A stretch of DNA of 64,000 bases from Actinomycetota bacterium (GCA_016185275.1 JACPNX010000040.1:1-64000), one strand, 5' to 3'; counted from the stretch's first letter, positions 48,918-57,420 are shown. Numbers and translations are program-made. Notes: a model not told the origin generated them from the sequence alone.

Positions 48918-49697
48918 TCACGGCACGATCTCGACCGGGGTCCCGGTGGGCGCCAGGCGCACCATGGCCAGGATCGAGTCGTTGGCCATCCGCACGCACC
49001 CGTTGCTGACCCCCTGGCCGAGCAGGGCCGGGTTGTTCGTTCCGTGCATGGCGATCTGCCCCGTGCCCCCACCGAACGACTGGTAGACGTCGCTGAAGCC
49101 GCTGACGCTCACCTGCGCGACGCCGTAGGGCCCGCTGGTGTCGGACAGGAGCACGACGCCGTCGACGAAGAAGCTGCCGACCGGGGTGGGCGCCGAGGAG
49201 CGGCCGGTGGCCACGACGGTCGAGAACAGGGGCGTGTCCGCGTTGTACACGGTGGCCCGCTTGGCGGCGATCTCGATGCGCACCCAGTTGGGAACCGTGC
49301 GCAGCGACACCTGGCTGGTGCGGATCCACGCCGTCATGCTGTTGGGACGGGACGAGACCCGGACGTGGAGCCAGTCGCCCTTGCGCTCGAGGACCAGGAA
49401 GACGACCGCGAGGCCTTCCCAGGTTGGGTTCTGCATGGTCCGCAGGGGGACGTCGGGCGCCGAGTACAGGTCCACCGAGGGGCCCTTGGCATCGGCGACG
49501 GTGAAGCTGGAGGGGTGCTTCGGCTTGGGTTTGGCGGGCACCCAGGTGCCGACGAGCTGCGCGCCGCCGGCCGGTGCCACCCCCAGCGCGGCCTGGCCGG
49601 ACACGGGGCTGGGGCCGGAGCGCACACCGAAGCCGATCGCGCCGCCGACGAGCACGCCGGCGGCCACGACGGCGAGCATCACGATCCGCAGCCGCAT
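48918..49697 (-). CDS. L,D-transpeptidase (YkuD) with SH3-like domain
   Basis: 259 residues. Signal-anchor (LRIVMLAVVAAGVLVGGAIGFGV), an SH3b-like region (VDLYSAPDVPLRTMQN ... GDWLHVRVSSRPN) and a YkuD catalytic domain: IAMHGTNNPALLGQGVSNGCVRMAND contains the HGT and S-x-G-C-V-R with the catalytic Cys. It forms 3-3 peptidoglycan crosslinks or attaches proteins in the wall. ATG 49697 has TACCGT 7 nt upstream. It lacks the Ig-like domains of mycobacterial LdtMt enzymes. Confidence 0.93.
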   Translation of the reverse strand: MRLRIVMLAVVAAGVLVGGAIGFGVRSGPSPVSGQAALGVAPAGGAQLVGTWVPAKPKPKHPSSFTVADAKGPSVDLYSAPDVPLRTMQNPTWEGLAVVFLVLERKGDWLHVRVSSRPNSMTAWIRTSQVSLRTVPNWVRIEIAAKRATVYNADTPLFSTVVATGRSSAPTPVGSFFVDGVVLLSDTSGPYGVAQVSVSGFSDVYQSFGGGTGQIAMHGTNNPALLGQGVSNGCVRMANDSILAMVRLAPTGTPVEIVP

Positions 49698-49704
49698 CGC
49701 CGCC

Positions 49705-49710
49705 ACGGTA
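49705..49710 (-). promoter_or_regulatory. Leaderless -10 box of the L,D-transpeptidase gene
   Basis: Minus-strand TACCGT, 7 nt before ATG 49697. Confidence 0.5.
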
Positions 49711-49768
49711 CCGCCGTCACCCCACCCGCGGCACCGCGCCGGCGGGCGCACCCGGCTCGGTCAGCCGG

Positions 49769-51244
49769 TCATCGGTCCGCGTCGCTCGGGTCGCCCGGGT
49801 CGGTCGGGTCGCTCGGGTCCCGCGCGTCGGGCGGGTCGCCCCGGTCTGGTGCGCGGGACGCGTCGCCCAGGCCCGGCACTGCGGGCGCGTCCGGCGCGTC
49901 CGGCGCGGCGGGTCCGTCGGTGCGGCGGCTGCGCCGGGCGGCACGGTGCTGCTCGCGTCGGCCGTCACGGCCCTCGTGCCTGCGCTCCGCCAGCGCCTCG
50001 ATGGCAGCCTCGCGGCGCTCCGTGACGCGGCGGCGGGTGGCGTCGGCGTCGCGCTCGACCGGCGGGCCGTGGCGGTGGTCCGGGTCGGGCTCGCCACGGC
50101 GCAGCGACCACAGCTGCACGCGGCCGATGTCCTTGAGCCGCCGGGCGCGGATGGAGCGGAACGCGAAGCAGTCGTCACCGGTGAGCGCGTCGTGCACCGC
50201 CTCGTCCACGACCACGGAGCCGGGAAAGGCGATGCCCACGATGCGGCTGGCACGGTTCACGACCGGGCCGAAGCAGTCGGCTTCCCGCTCCAGCAGGGGC
50301 CCGAACGCCAGCCCGACCCGCACGTCGTTGAGCGACTCGTCGGCGGCGTAGGCCTCCGCGAGCGACAGGGCGATCTCGGCGGCGCTGCGAACGTCGTCGA
50401 CCACGAACATGACCTCGTCGCCGATCATCTTCACGACCCGCCCGCCGAGCCCGGTGACCGTGTCGTAGGCCAGCGCCTCGAAGCGGTCGACGAGCGCGGC
50501 GAGGTCGCGCTCGTCGAGCTGCTGGCTGAGGGCCGTGAAGCCGACGAGGTCGGCGAATCCCACGGCCTTTTCCTCACGCGCCTGTCCGGTGCTCTGGCGG
50601 ACCAGCGCCCGCCGGGCGGCCGCCTGCATGTGGCGCCGCCAGACGTAGTCGAGGATGCGCGGCATGGTCGGCAGCAGCAGCCCGGCGAAGACGGTGAGCT
50701 CGGGGTCGGCTGCGCCGTCCGGCCGGGTGCCGGACGCATCGCCGGCGCCGCGGGTGACGGGGCCGTCCCCACCGTTCGCACCGTCCGGCTGGTCGCCGAG
50801 GGGACGCAGGGCGTCGATCTGGGCCGACGCCACGCGGGCCAGCGACCAGCCGATGACGCGGCTCATCTGGACGGCGAGGTCGGGGTCGATGACGCCGAGG
50901 TCGAGCAGCGCGGCGACCGTGTGCAGCGTTTCGACATCGGACGCGGTGAAGATGCGCTCGCCGGGGCGGGGCTCCGGGAAACCGAGCGCGCGCCAGAGGT
51001 GGGCGATCTCCCCGGCCGGCATGCGCGCCGCCACCGCGATCTCGGTCAGGTCGTAGATCGGGGGTTCACCGAGCACCAGTCGCTCGATGGCGAGGTAGGC
51101 GAGCGTGCCCTCGCTCTCCGCTTGTTCGATCTCGTCCGGGGCCACGCCCGCCGCCTCCAGGACCTCCGGCAGGGTCGGCGCGGTGGCGAAGTCGATCCCC
51201 AGGCGTTGCGCGGCCTCCCGCCGGGACGGTTCCAGGTCGCTCAC
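49769..51244 (-). CDS. Class III adenylate/guanylate cyclase with regulatory N-domain
   Basis: 491 residues. N-terminal alpha-helical regulatory half (LPEVLEAAGVAPDEIEQAESEGTLAYLAIERLVLG ... GFPEPRPGERIFTASDVETLHTVAALLDLG) like the autoinhibitory domain of mycobacterial Rv1264, then the catalytic domain: VGFADLVGFTALSQQLDE (metal Asp), RVVKMIGDEVMFVV (substrate Lys and second Asp) and GPVVNRASRIVGIAFPG (transition-state Asn/Arg). It should make cAMP. The Arg/Pro/Asp-rich C-terminal tail is low complexity. GTG 51244 overlaps the stop of the upstream gene (GTGA). Confidence 0.9.
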   Translation of the reverse strand: MSDLEPSRREAAQRLGIDFATAPTLPEVLEAAGVAPDEIEQAESEGTLAYLAIERLVLGEPPIYDLTEIAVAARMPAGEIAHLWRALGFPEPRPGERIFTASDVETLHTVAALLDLGVIDPDLAVQMSRVIGWSLARVASAQIDALRPLGDQPDGANGGDGPVTRGAGDASGTRPDGAADPELTVFAGLLLPTMPRILDYVWRRHMQAAARRALVRQSTGQAREEKAVGFADLVGFTALSQQLDERDLAALVDRFEALAYDTVTGLGGRVVKMIGDEVMFVVDDVRSAAEIALSLAEAYAADESLNDVRVGLAFGPLLEREADCFGPVVNRASRIVGIAFPGSVVVDEAVHDALTGDDCFAFRSIRARRLKDIGRVQLWSLRRGEPDPDHRHGPPVERDADATRRRVTERREAAIEALAERRHEGRDGRREQHRAARRSRRTDGPAAPDAPDAPAVPGLGDASRAPDRGDPPDARDPSDPTDPGDPSDADR

Positions 51245-53415
51245 GGCGCCGTCCTGCCCGGGGGCTGCGGCCGCCAGACCGAGCGGGGCGCTTCGCTGCG
51301 GGCGCGGTCCTCGGGCCGCGGCCCGCCGGGGCGGGCATCGGCACCGACCGCCGCAGCACCGGTCTCGACCTCACCGGCGGGCGGGGACGGGACGGGGACG
51401 GGGGCGAGGAGGACCTCCCCCCGCCGGTCGGTGGTCGACCAGCCCGCGTCGAGGCCGGGCACACGCAGCACGACAGGATCCGGCGGCGACCAGGGCGCGG
51501 GTTCGAGGTCCCACAGGAGCGCCGGCCGCTCGCCGTGCCAGCGCACGGCGTACGAGAGCGATCCGGCGGTCGTCGGCGCCTCGTGCAGCTCCCAGCCCTG
51601 GCCCCACCAGCCGGCGGGGAGCACCGGCACCAGGTCGATGCCTCCGTCGACCTCCACGGCCAGCAGGTCGCGGACCACGTCGACGAACAGCGCGCCGACC
51701 ACCGCGTCGTCACCCTCGCCCTCGTCGGCACCTGACCCGGTGGAGCGGTCGAGCACCGACGGCCAGGCCCACACCGGCGACGCGCCACGCAGCATCAGCG
51801 CGATCAGGTCCAGCGCACGGGGATCGCCCCGGGCCAGGAGCCGGCGCGCCGCGGCGCCGACCGCCCGCAGGGCCACGCCGGGCGCGTCGAGGTCGGGCAC
51901 CGACTCGACGACCGGCGGCAGGCGCGCGGCCAGCGCGCGCACACCGGCAGCCCCGTCCGGCTGGCCGAGCGCGGCGAGCGCGGCGGCGACGGCGACCGCG
52001 GCGTCGCGGGCCCAGCGCGCCGGGGAGGTGCCGGCCGGGAAGCGGCCACGGCGGGCGGCGCGGTCCCAGCGCCGGAGCCAGGCGACCGCCCGGTCGAGCA
52101 CCGGCTCCAGCACGCGACCGTCGCCGGTGAGCGCGGTGTGGGTGCCGAGAGCCACGAGGGTCGCGCCGACCGACGTCGGGTCGCGGCCGGGCTCTTCGCC
52201 GTGGTACCAGCGGTCGGCGACCGCGAGCAGGCTGCGCTCGGCCGCATCCGCGCGCCCGGCTCGGGCGAGCGCGCCGGCGAGCACGGCGACCTCGGGCGGG
52301 CTGGCCGGCGGCCCCCAACCATCGCCGGCATGCAGCGCGTCGCCGGCATGCACCGGCCCGCGGCCGGCACGGCCGAGCGCGGCGCCCGACTGCGGCGCCA
52401 GGAGCAGCGAGCGGCGAGCGGCGGCGAGCGCCTCGGCCAGCAGGGGGTCGGGCACGTCGAGGCGGGCCCCGCGCTGTGCCTGGGCGGTCCAGCCGGACGC
52501 GACCACCTGGTGGTCGGGCACGACGGTCGGCCACGACAGGTCCTCCGCCCGCTCGGGTGGCCAGACGCCCCTCGGCAGCACCGCGCGCAACGTCGTCCCG
52601 TGGGGCACGGGGAAGATCAGCGCCAGCGTGAGCAGACCCGTGCCGTCGCTCAGCCCGCCTGCGAACCGAGCGTCGCCCGCCGGCCCGCCGAGCTCACCGA
52701 CCGCACCGTCGCCGGCCGGCTCACCGAGCCCACCGTCGCCGGCCGGCTCACCGAGCCACCCTTCGAGCGGCTCGCCGATCTCGGCCCGGCCCTCGGTCAC
52801 GGCGGCGAAGACATCGTCGCCCCCGCGGCCCACGGCCCAGCGTCCCGGCGGGCGCGGCAGGAGCAGGAACGGCTCGGAGCAGTGGTCCAGGCGGCGGGCC
52901 GATCCCGACCCGCCCGGCAGCGCCGTGACGTGCACGTCGGTCGATCGCGCCACCCGGGCCGGCGTGAGCGGGCGCAGCACGAGGGCGAGCGCGAACGGAA
53001 CCCTCGTCTCGTTGGCGACCTCGACGATCACGTGCTCGTCGGCACCGTCACCGGGGGCGGCGCGGATGGCCCACACGCGCTGCACGGCGTCACCGCCCGG
53101 GATGCGCAGGCGCGTCTCGACGACGGGGGCGTCACCGACCCGGCGCTGGCGCACGCCGGCCTCGCGGGCCGGTGCGTGCCAACGGTCCTGCGCACCGATC
53201 CACCAGTCGAGCGAGGCGCCGTGCGCGTGGGAGCACGGGCAGATCAGGCCGCGGGGGTCCACGAGGGTGCGCGGGCCGCCGTCGAGCGTGCCGATGCGCA
53301 GCCACGAGCGGCGTCCCGGTCGGGCCAGACCGGGAGGCAGCACCCAGTCACGGCCTCGCAGCGCTGCGATCGCCGCGGCACCGCGGCGGTCCGGGGCCGG
53401 CTCGTCGCCGGGCAC
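51241..53415 (-). CDS. Large protein with glycoside-hydrolase-like alpha/alpha barrel region
   Basis: 724 residues, not recognised with confidence. The N-terminal ~250 residues are beta-rich (WLRIGTLDGGPRTLVDPRGLICPCSHAHG ... VVETRLRIPGGDAVQRVWAIRA), a repeat (LGEPAGDG, about three copies from 52690-52760) interrupts it, and the middle shows the Ala/Arg-rich helices of a six-hairpin barrel (VAVLAGALARAGRADAAERSLLAVADRWYHGEEP; FPAGTSPARWARDAAVAVAAALAALG). The C-terminal DLVPVLPAGWWGQGWELHEAPTTAGSLSYAVRWHG resembles the tail domain of GH families acting on glucans. A glycogen or trehalose role is only an inference. It sits four bases after gpsA and overlaps the cyclase gene. Confidence 0.65.
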   Translation of the reverse strand: MPGDEPAPDRRGAAAIAALRGRDWVLPPGLARPGRRSWLRIGTLDGGPRTLVDPRGLICPCSHAHGASLDWWIGAQDRWHAPAREAGVRQRRVGDAPVVETRLRIPGGDAVQRVWAIRAAPGDGADEHVIVEVANETRVPFALALVLRPLTPARVARSTDVHVTALPGGSGSARRLDHCSEPFLLLPRPPGRWAVGRGGDDVFAAVTEGRAEIGEPLEGWLGEPAGDGGLGEPAGDGAVGELGGPAGDARFAGGLSDGTGLLTLALIFPVPHGTTLRAVLPRGVWPPERAEDLSWPTVVPDHQVVASGWTAQAQRGARLDVPDPLLAEALAAARRSLLLAPQSGAALGRAGRGPVHAGDALHAGDGWGPPASPPEVAVLAGALARAGRADAAERSLLAVADRWYHGEEPGRDPTSVGATLVALGTHTALTGDGRVLEPVLDRAVAWLRRWDRAARRGRFPAGTSPARWARDAAVAVAAALAALGQPDGAAGVRALAARLPPVVESVPDLDAPGVALRAVGAAARRLLARGDPRALDLIALMLRGASPVWAWPSVLDRSTGSGADEGEGDDAVVGALFVDVVRDLLAVEVDGGIDLVPVLPAGWWGQGWELHEAPTTAGSLSYAVRWHGERPALLWDLEPAPWSPPDPVVLRVPGLDAGWSTTDRRGEVLLAPVPVPSPPAGEVETGAAAVGADARPGGPRPEDRARSEAPRSVWRPQPPGRTAP

Positions 53416-53419
53416 GGGC

Positions 53420-54430
53420 CTAGCGCTCCTCGATGCCGTCGTGCTCGTGGCCCGCGTCGCGCCGAAGCAGGCCGCGGTACGCCTCCAGCGCGCTGTGCCC
53501 GTCGTGGCAGACGGCCTTCACCTCCGAGCAGATGGGCAGGTCGATGCCGAGCTCGTCGGCGAGCTCGATCACCACGCGGGAGGTCTTCACCCCTTCGGCC
53601 ACCATCTTCATCTGCTCGATGACCTCGTCGATGGTGAGGCCCTTGCCGAGCTGCTCACCGACGTGGCGGTTGCGGCTCTGCTGGCTGGTGCACGTGGCCA
53701 CGAGGTCGCCCATCCCGGCTAGGCCCGAGAACGTGAGCGGTCGCCCGCCCATGGCCATGCCGAGGCGGGTCACCTCGTTGAGCCCGCGGGTGATCACCGC
53801 GGCGCGGGTGTTGTCCCCGGCACCGAGCCCGTCTCCCATCCCGGCGGCGATGGCGATCACGTTCTTGAGGACGCCGCCCAGCTCGCAGCCGCAGACGTCG
53901 TCGTTCGTGTACACGCGGAACAGGTCGGTCCGGAACAAGCGCTGCAGCGCGCCGGCCACGTTGTCGTCGTCCATGGCGATGACCGACGCGGCGGCGTGAC
54001 CGGCGAGGATCTCCTTGGCGAGGTTCGGCCCGGTGAGCACGCCGACCGGATGCCCGGGCGCCACCTCCTGGATGATCTCGCTCATCCGCCGCCGGGTCCC
54101 GACCTCGAGGCCCTTGGCCAGGCTCAGGACGGGCACCCAGGGCCGCAGGTGCTCGACGACCTCGACGAGCGTGTCGCGGAAGCCGTGCGACGGAACGCCC
54201 ATCACGAGCACGTCCGCCCGGCACACCGCCTCCTCGAGGTCCGAGGTGGCGCGCAGCGAGTCGGGCAGGCGGTAGCCGGGCAGGTAGTCGCCGTTCTCGT
54301 GCTCGGAGTGGATCTGCGCGGCCAGCTCGGGACGGCGGGCCCACAGCGTCGTCGGTGTGTTGCGGGCGGCGAGCGCGGCGACCGTGGTCCCCCACGAACC
54401 GGCGCCGATGACCGAGACCCGGATGTCCAT
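53420..54430 (-). CDS. gpsA: NAD(P)-dependent glycerol-3-phosphate dehydrogenase
   Basis: 336 residues. Makes sn-glycerol 3-phosphate from dihydroxyacetone phosphate for phospholipids. SVIGAGSWGTTVAALAARN nucleotide fold, SLAKGLE, GVLTGPNLAKEILAG, CGCELGGVLKNVIAIAAGMGDGL (catalytic Lys in LKN) and DLVATCTSQQSRNRHVGEQLGKG are all in place. ATG 54430 has TAACCT 8 nt upstream. First gene of a minus-strand operon with the 51241 gene and the cyclase. Divergent from cofC, an arrangement also found in mycobacteria (gpsA2-fbiD). Confidence 0.95.
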   Translation of the reverse strand: MDIRVSVIGAGSWGTTVAALAARNTPTTLWARRPELAAQIHSEHENGDYLPGYRLPDSLRATSDLEEAVCRADVLVMGVPSHGFRDTLVEVVEHLRPWVPVLSLAKGLEVGTRRRMSEIIQEVAPGHPVGVLTGPNLAKEILAGHAAASVIAMDDDNVAGALQRLFRTDLFRVYTNDDVCGCELGGVLKNVIAIAAGMGDGLGAGDNTRAAVITRGLNEVTRLGMAMGGRPLTFSGLAGMGDLVATCTSQQSRNRHVGEQLGKGLTIDEVIEQMKMVAEGVKTSRVVIELADELGIDLPICSEVKAVCHDGHSALEAYRGLLRRDAGHEHDGIEER

Positions 54431-54438
54431 GGCGGCGG

Positions 54439-54444
54439 AGGTTA
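54439..54444 (-). promoter_or_regulatory. Leaderless -10 box of gpsA
   Basis: Minus-strand TAACCT, 8 nt before ATG 54430. Confidence 0.45.
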
Positions 54445-54496
54445 CGCCCTGCCCTCGCTACGCTCCCGCGGTGGTCGTCGCCGCCGTGAGGCGCCC

Positions 54497-55201
54497 GTGA
54501 GCGTGCGGGACGGGCAGGCTGCGGCGGCACCGGTGACGTGGGTGCTGGTGCCCGTGAAGTCGTTCGCCTCGGCCAAGGTCCGCCTCGCCCCGGCCCTCGG
54601 GGTCGCCGAGCGAGCGGGCCTGGCCCGACGCCTGGCCGCCGGCGTGCTGGCCGCGGCCGCGCCCCTGCCCGCCGCCGTCGTCTGCGACGACCCCGAGGTG
54701 CGGGCGTGGGCGGAGGCCGCCGGAGCCGCCGTGGTGTGGACGCCCGGGCTCGGCCTCGACGGCGCCGTCGAGGCCGGCGTCGCCCACCTCGCCGAGCGGG
54801 GTGCGGTGACCGTCGTCGTCAGCCATGCCGACCTGCCGCTGGCCACGCGGCTCGACCGCTTCGCCGCGGCACCCACCGCCGACCCGCGCCCTGGCCCGGA
54901 CCCGTCGGCGACGTCCTCTGCGACGTCCTCCGCGGCAACCCCCGCGACGTCCTCGGTGACGCTCGTGCCCGACCGCCACGCCGACGGCACGAACGTCGCC
55001 GTCGTGCCCGCCGCGGCCGGCTTCCGGTTCGCCTACGGCCCCGGCTCGTTCGCCCGCCACGCGGCCGAAGCCGAGCGGTTGGGCCTTCGGCTGCGGATCG
55101 TGCGCGACGAGGATCTGGGCTGGGACCTCGACGTCCCCGCGGATCTCGTCGCGCTCGAGCAGCTCATGGCCGCCCGCGCCGGGCACCCGACCGCGCCCTG
55201 A
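54497..55201 (+). CDS. cofC: 2-phospho-L-lactate / phosphoenolpyruvate guanylyltransferase (CofC/FbiD)
   Basis: 234 residues. F420 biosynthesis: activates 2-phospholactate or phosphoenolpyruvate with GTP. Visible: WVLVPVKSFASAKVRLAPALG with the substrate Lys, VVVSHADLPLAT (metal Asp), DRHADGTNVAVV and GPGSFARHAAEAERLGL. The Ala/Thr-rich insert around residues 130-150 is low complexity. GTG 54497 is the only in-frame start near a TACGCT box (54459-54464); that box also precedes a nine-codon ORF overlapping the cofC start. Presence implies F420 synthesis in the organism. Confidence 0.88.
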   Translation: MSVRDGQAAAAPVTWVLVPVKSFASAKVRLAPALGVAERAGLARRLAAGVLAAAAPLPAAVVCDDPEVRAWAEAAGAAVVWTPGLGLDGAVEAGVAHLAERGAVTVVVSHADLPLATRLDRFAAAPTADPRPGPDPSATSSATSSAATPATSSVTLVPDRHADGTNVAVVPAAAGFRFAYGPGSFARHAAEAERLGLRLRIVRDEDLGWDLDVPADLVALEQLMAARAGHPTAP

Positions 55202-55217
55202 TGGCAGCGGCGGCCTG

Positions 55218-55955
55218 ATGTCGTTCACGTCGCGCGACCTGCCGGTGCCGGCCGTGGCGCTCGCCATCGGCGCCCACCCCGACGACGTCGAGTTCGGGTG
55301 CGGCGCGACGCTGGCCAAGTGGTCGGCGTCCGGTTGCGAGGTGCACCACCTCGTGTGCACGGACGGCTCGAAGGGCACCTGGGACGCGGATGCGGACATC
55401 GCCGCACTGGTGGAGCGCCGCCGCCACGAGCAGCGGGCCGCGTCGCTCGCGCTGGGGGCCCGAGGCGACGTGGTGTTCCTCGATGCGGTGGACGGAGAGC
55501 TCGAGGCCGACCGCACCCGCCAGGCCGAGGTGGCCGCGTGGATCCGCCGGCTGCGGCCCGGCGTCGTGCTGGGCCACGACCCGTGGCAGCGGTACCGGCT
55601 CCACCCCGACCACCGGGCTGCGGGGTTCCTGACGACCGACGGTGTGGTCGCCGCCCGCGACCCTCACTTCTTTCCCGAACAGGGCCTGGCTCCGCACCGC
55701 CCCGACTGGGTGCTGCTGTTCGAAGCCGACGCCCCGGACCACGTCGAGGACGTCACCGGCTTCGCCGGCCGCAAGCTGGCGGCGCTCGAGGCCCACGCCA
55801 GCCAGCACGAGTCGACGATGGGCATCACCGCGGGCGAGGCCGGCGAGCAGCGCGCCCGCTTCCGGCGCCGTGTGCTGGACCGGCTGGCGGAGGTCGGCCG
55901 GTCCGCGGGGGTGGAGGCGGCGGAGTCGTTCGCCCGCATCGCCTGCGACCGCTGA
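55218..55955 (+). CDS. PIG-L/LmbE-family deacetylase
   Basis: 245 residues. Zn-dependent N-deacetylase fold related to MshB/Mca: LAIGAHPDDVEFGCGATLAKW with the first metal ligands, CTDGSKGTW, the late HPDHRAAG motif. Acts on N-acetylglucosaminyl compounds; substrate unknown, it lacks the Mca-specific CCTGGEAGDI segment. ATG 55218 follows cofC by 16 bp and may be cotranscribed with it. In mycobacteria this position is occupied by ppk and mutT1 instead. Confidence 0.87.
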   Translation: MSFTSRDLPVPAVALAIGAHPDDVEFGCGATLAKWSASGCEVHHLVCTDGSKGTWDADADIAALVERRRHEQRAASLALGARGDVVFLDAVDGELEADRTRQAEVAAWIRRLRPGVVLGHDPWQRYRLHPDHRAAGFLTTDGVVAARDPHFFPEQGLAPHRPDWVLLFEADAPDHVEDVTGFAGRKLAALEAHASQHESTMGITAGEAGEQRARFRRRVLDRLAEVGRSAGVEAAESFARIACDR

Positions 55956-55961
55956 CCGGCG

Positions 55962-55995
55962 CCGTACGGGAAGGGCGCGCGCCCTCCCCGTACGG
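55962..55995. terminator. Bidirectional terminator hairpin
   Basis: CCGTACGGG pairs with CCCGTACGG around an inner AGGGC/GCCCT stem and a GCGC loop. It lies between the convergent PIG-L and HU genes. Confidence 0.8.
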
Positions 55996-56013
55996 ACCGC
56001 GATCCGGCGTCCG

Positions 56014-56337
56014 TCAGCGGGCGGCGAGCTTGGCCAGCTTGGGCGCGGGCGCCTCGCCGTTGACGATCTTCTTGAGGCCGGCGCCGACGGTCACCTTCGG
56101 CACCTTCTTGGCCTTGACCTTCACCGCCGCCCCGGTCTGGGGGTTGCGGGCGGTGGTGGCCTTGCGGTCGACCCGCTCGAACTTCACGAAACCGGTGAGC
56201 GCGACGGCGTCGCCCTTCTTCACGCTCGCCCCGACGACCTCCTCGAAGGCCTTCAGCACCGCGCCGGTCGTCTTCGAATCGGTCCCGGCCTGCGCCGCCA
56301 CCTGGGCGACGAGGTCCGACTTGGACATGGTGGCCAC
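56014..56337 (-). CDS. hup: HU-family nucleoid protein
   Basis: About 107 residues. DNA-bending nucleoid protein: SKSDLVAQVAAQAG, TGAVLKAFEEVVGASVKKGDAVALTGFVKFERVDRKATTARNPQTG with the conserved beta-arm (ARNPQTG) that clamps the minor groove. Only a short basic tail (APAPKLAKLAAR) follows, unlike the long Lys/Ala tail of mycobacterial HupB. GTG 56337 is chosen because AGGAGG is 7 nt before it; ATG 56328 is also possible. The gpsA-cofC-HU order recalls mycobacterial gpsA2-fbiD-ppk-mutT1-hupB. Confidence 0.95.
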   Translation of the reverse strand: MATMSKSDLVAQVAAQAGTDSKTTGAVLKAFEEVVGASVKKGDAVALTGFVKFERVDRKATTARNPQTGAAVKVKAKKVPKVTVGAGLKKIVNGEAPAPKLAKLAAR

Positions 56338-56410
56338 GGGCCAACCTCCTGGTGTTGCTGGGAGCAAGGACGCCGGGAGCCACGCTGGCGGCCGGCGCCG
56401 TCATTGTGCT

Positions 56411-56425
56411 CCTTGTGTCACAAGG
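56411..56425. promoter_or_regulatory. 15-bp palindrome upstream of HU
   Basis: CCTTGTGTCACAAGG has perfect 7-bp arms around one base. It lies 74-88 bp upstream of the HU start, next to a possible minus-strand -10 (CACAAT). Candidate repressor or activator site. Confidence 0.55.
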
Positions 56426-56517
56426 GTTCGCGGATGGTCGACGCGCGCGGGGCCTTGCGCGGCAAGGGTCGGTTGCGGTGCTGGCGGCCCGGCACCTTGC
56501 CGCGGCAGGCTCGGCCG

Positions 56518-56742
56518 ATGCTCGACGACGGTCGTTACGACGTGTTCGTGGTCGACGCGGTCGCCGCCGCAGGGGATGCGGACGTCGTCCTCCTCGAGCT
56601 GGCCGTGCTGGCCGGCGCCCGCAAGGGCGAGGTCGTGGCCGTGTCGGCCCAGGGGCTCGGCCGCGACCCGATCGACCTGCTCGGCGCGCCGGGCACGCTC
56701 ACCGTCACCGCGGGCGAGCCGTCGGTCGACCTCGAAGGCTGA
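56518..56742 (+). CDS. Small conserved hypothetical protein (74 aa)
   Basis: Begins MLDDGRYDVFVVDAVAAAGD; core LELAVLAGARKGEVVAVSAQGLGRDPIDLLGAPGTLTV. The pattern 'YDV-V-VVDA ... LELA-LAG--KGEVV---A--LGRDP-DLLG-P--L-V' is familiar from unnamed actinobacterial proteins. No signal, TM or Cys. Divergent from HU. Confidence 0.6.
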   Translation: MLDDGRYDVFVVDAVAAAGDADVVLLELAVLAGARKGEVVAVSAQGLGRDPIDLLGAPGTLTVTAGEPSVDLEG

Positions 56743-56790
56743 CGCCGCCGCCTGGTCCGCGCGCCGCGCCGCCGCGCCGGGCCGCGTCCG

Positions 56791-57414
56791 TCAGACCGGA
56801 ACCGCCGCGCCCCGGATCGTGGGTCGGACCACGGGCAGGGCCTTGCGGGCGCTCTCCCGGGTGATGGTGTCGATGCGGAAGCCCGCAGCCTCGATCGCGT
56901 CGGCGGTGCGGCGGGTGAGGTGGCAACCACCCGCGACCCGCTTCCACACCGGCTCGACGCGCCGCTGCCACGTGAGCCGGCGCGGTCGCCCCTCGGCGGC
57001 GACGTGCTCGAGGAACACGAGGCGCCCCTCGGGCCGCAGGACCCGGCGCACCTCGGCCAGCACCGCAGGCGGGTCGGGCACCGAGCACAGCACGAGCGTG
57101 CACACGACGGCGTCGAACGAGGCCTTGCCGAACGGCAGGTGGTCGGCGCTCGCCTGCTCGACCTGGAGCTCCACGGCCGCGGTCAGATCGGCACGGCGTC
57201 GCCGCAGCCGTTCGAGCATCGCGGGCTCGGGATCGGTGACCACCAGCCGCCGCACGGTCGCCGGGTAGTGCCGCAGGTTCAGCCCCGTGCCGGCGCCGAT
57301 CTCCAGGACGTCACCGGCGAGCGGCCGGATGAGGTCGGCGCGCCACGCGGCCATGCAGGCCTCCTCGGTGCGGGCGACGGCCCGGTCGTAGATGCGGGGG
57401 AACAGCCAGGCCAC
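56791..57414 (-). CDS. Class I SAM-dependent methyltransferase
   Basis: 207 residues. SAM-binding loop VLEIGAGTGLNLRHYP, motif II VVTDPEPAM, and the post-motif VVCTLVLCSVPDPPAVLAEVRRVLRPEGRLVFLEHV. Resembles UbiE/COQ5-like and phospholipid-N-methylase-like small-molecule methylases. GTG 57414 has TACCTT 6 nt upstream; longer upstream frames run into the wax ester synthase promoter. Substrate unknown. Confidence 0.85.
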   Translation of the reverse strand: MAWLFPRIYDRAVARTEEACMAAWRADLIRPLAGDVLEIGAGTGLNLRHYPATVRRLVVTDPEPAMLERLRRRRADLTAAVELQVEQASADHLPFGKASFDAVVCTLVLCSVPDPPAVLAEVRRVLRPEGRLVFLEHVAAEGRPRRLTWQRRVEPVWKRVAGGCHLTRRTADAIEAAGFRIDTITRESARKALPVVRPTIRGAAVPV

Positions 57415-57420
57415 GCCGGC

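Noticed and set aside
49574-53722. A 1382-codon plus-strand open frame
   Set aside because: Antisense to the cyclase and the 724-residue protein; Arg/Pro/Ala-rich with no motif.
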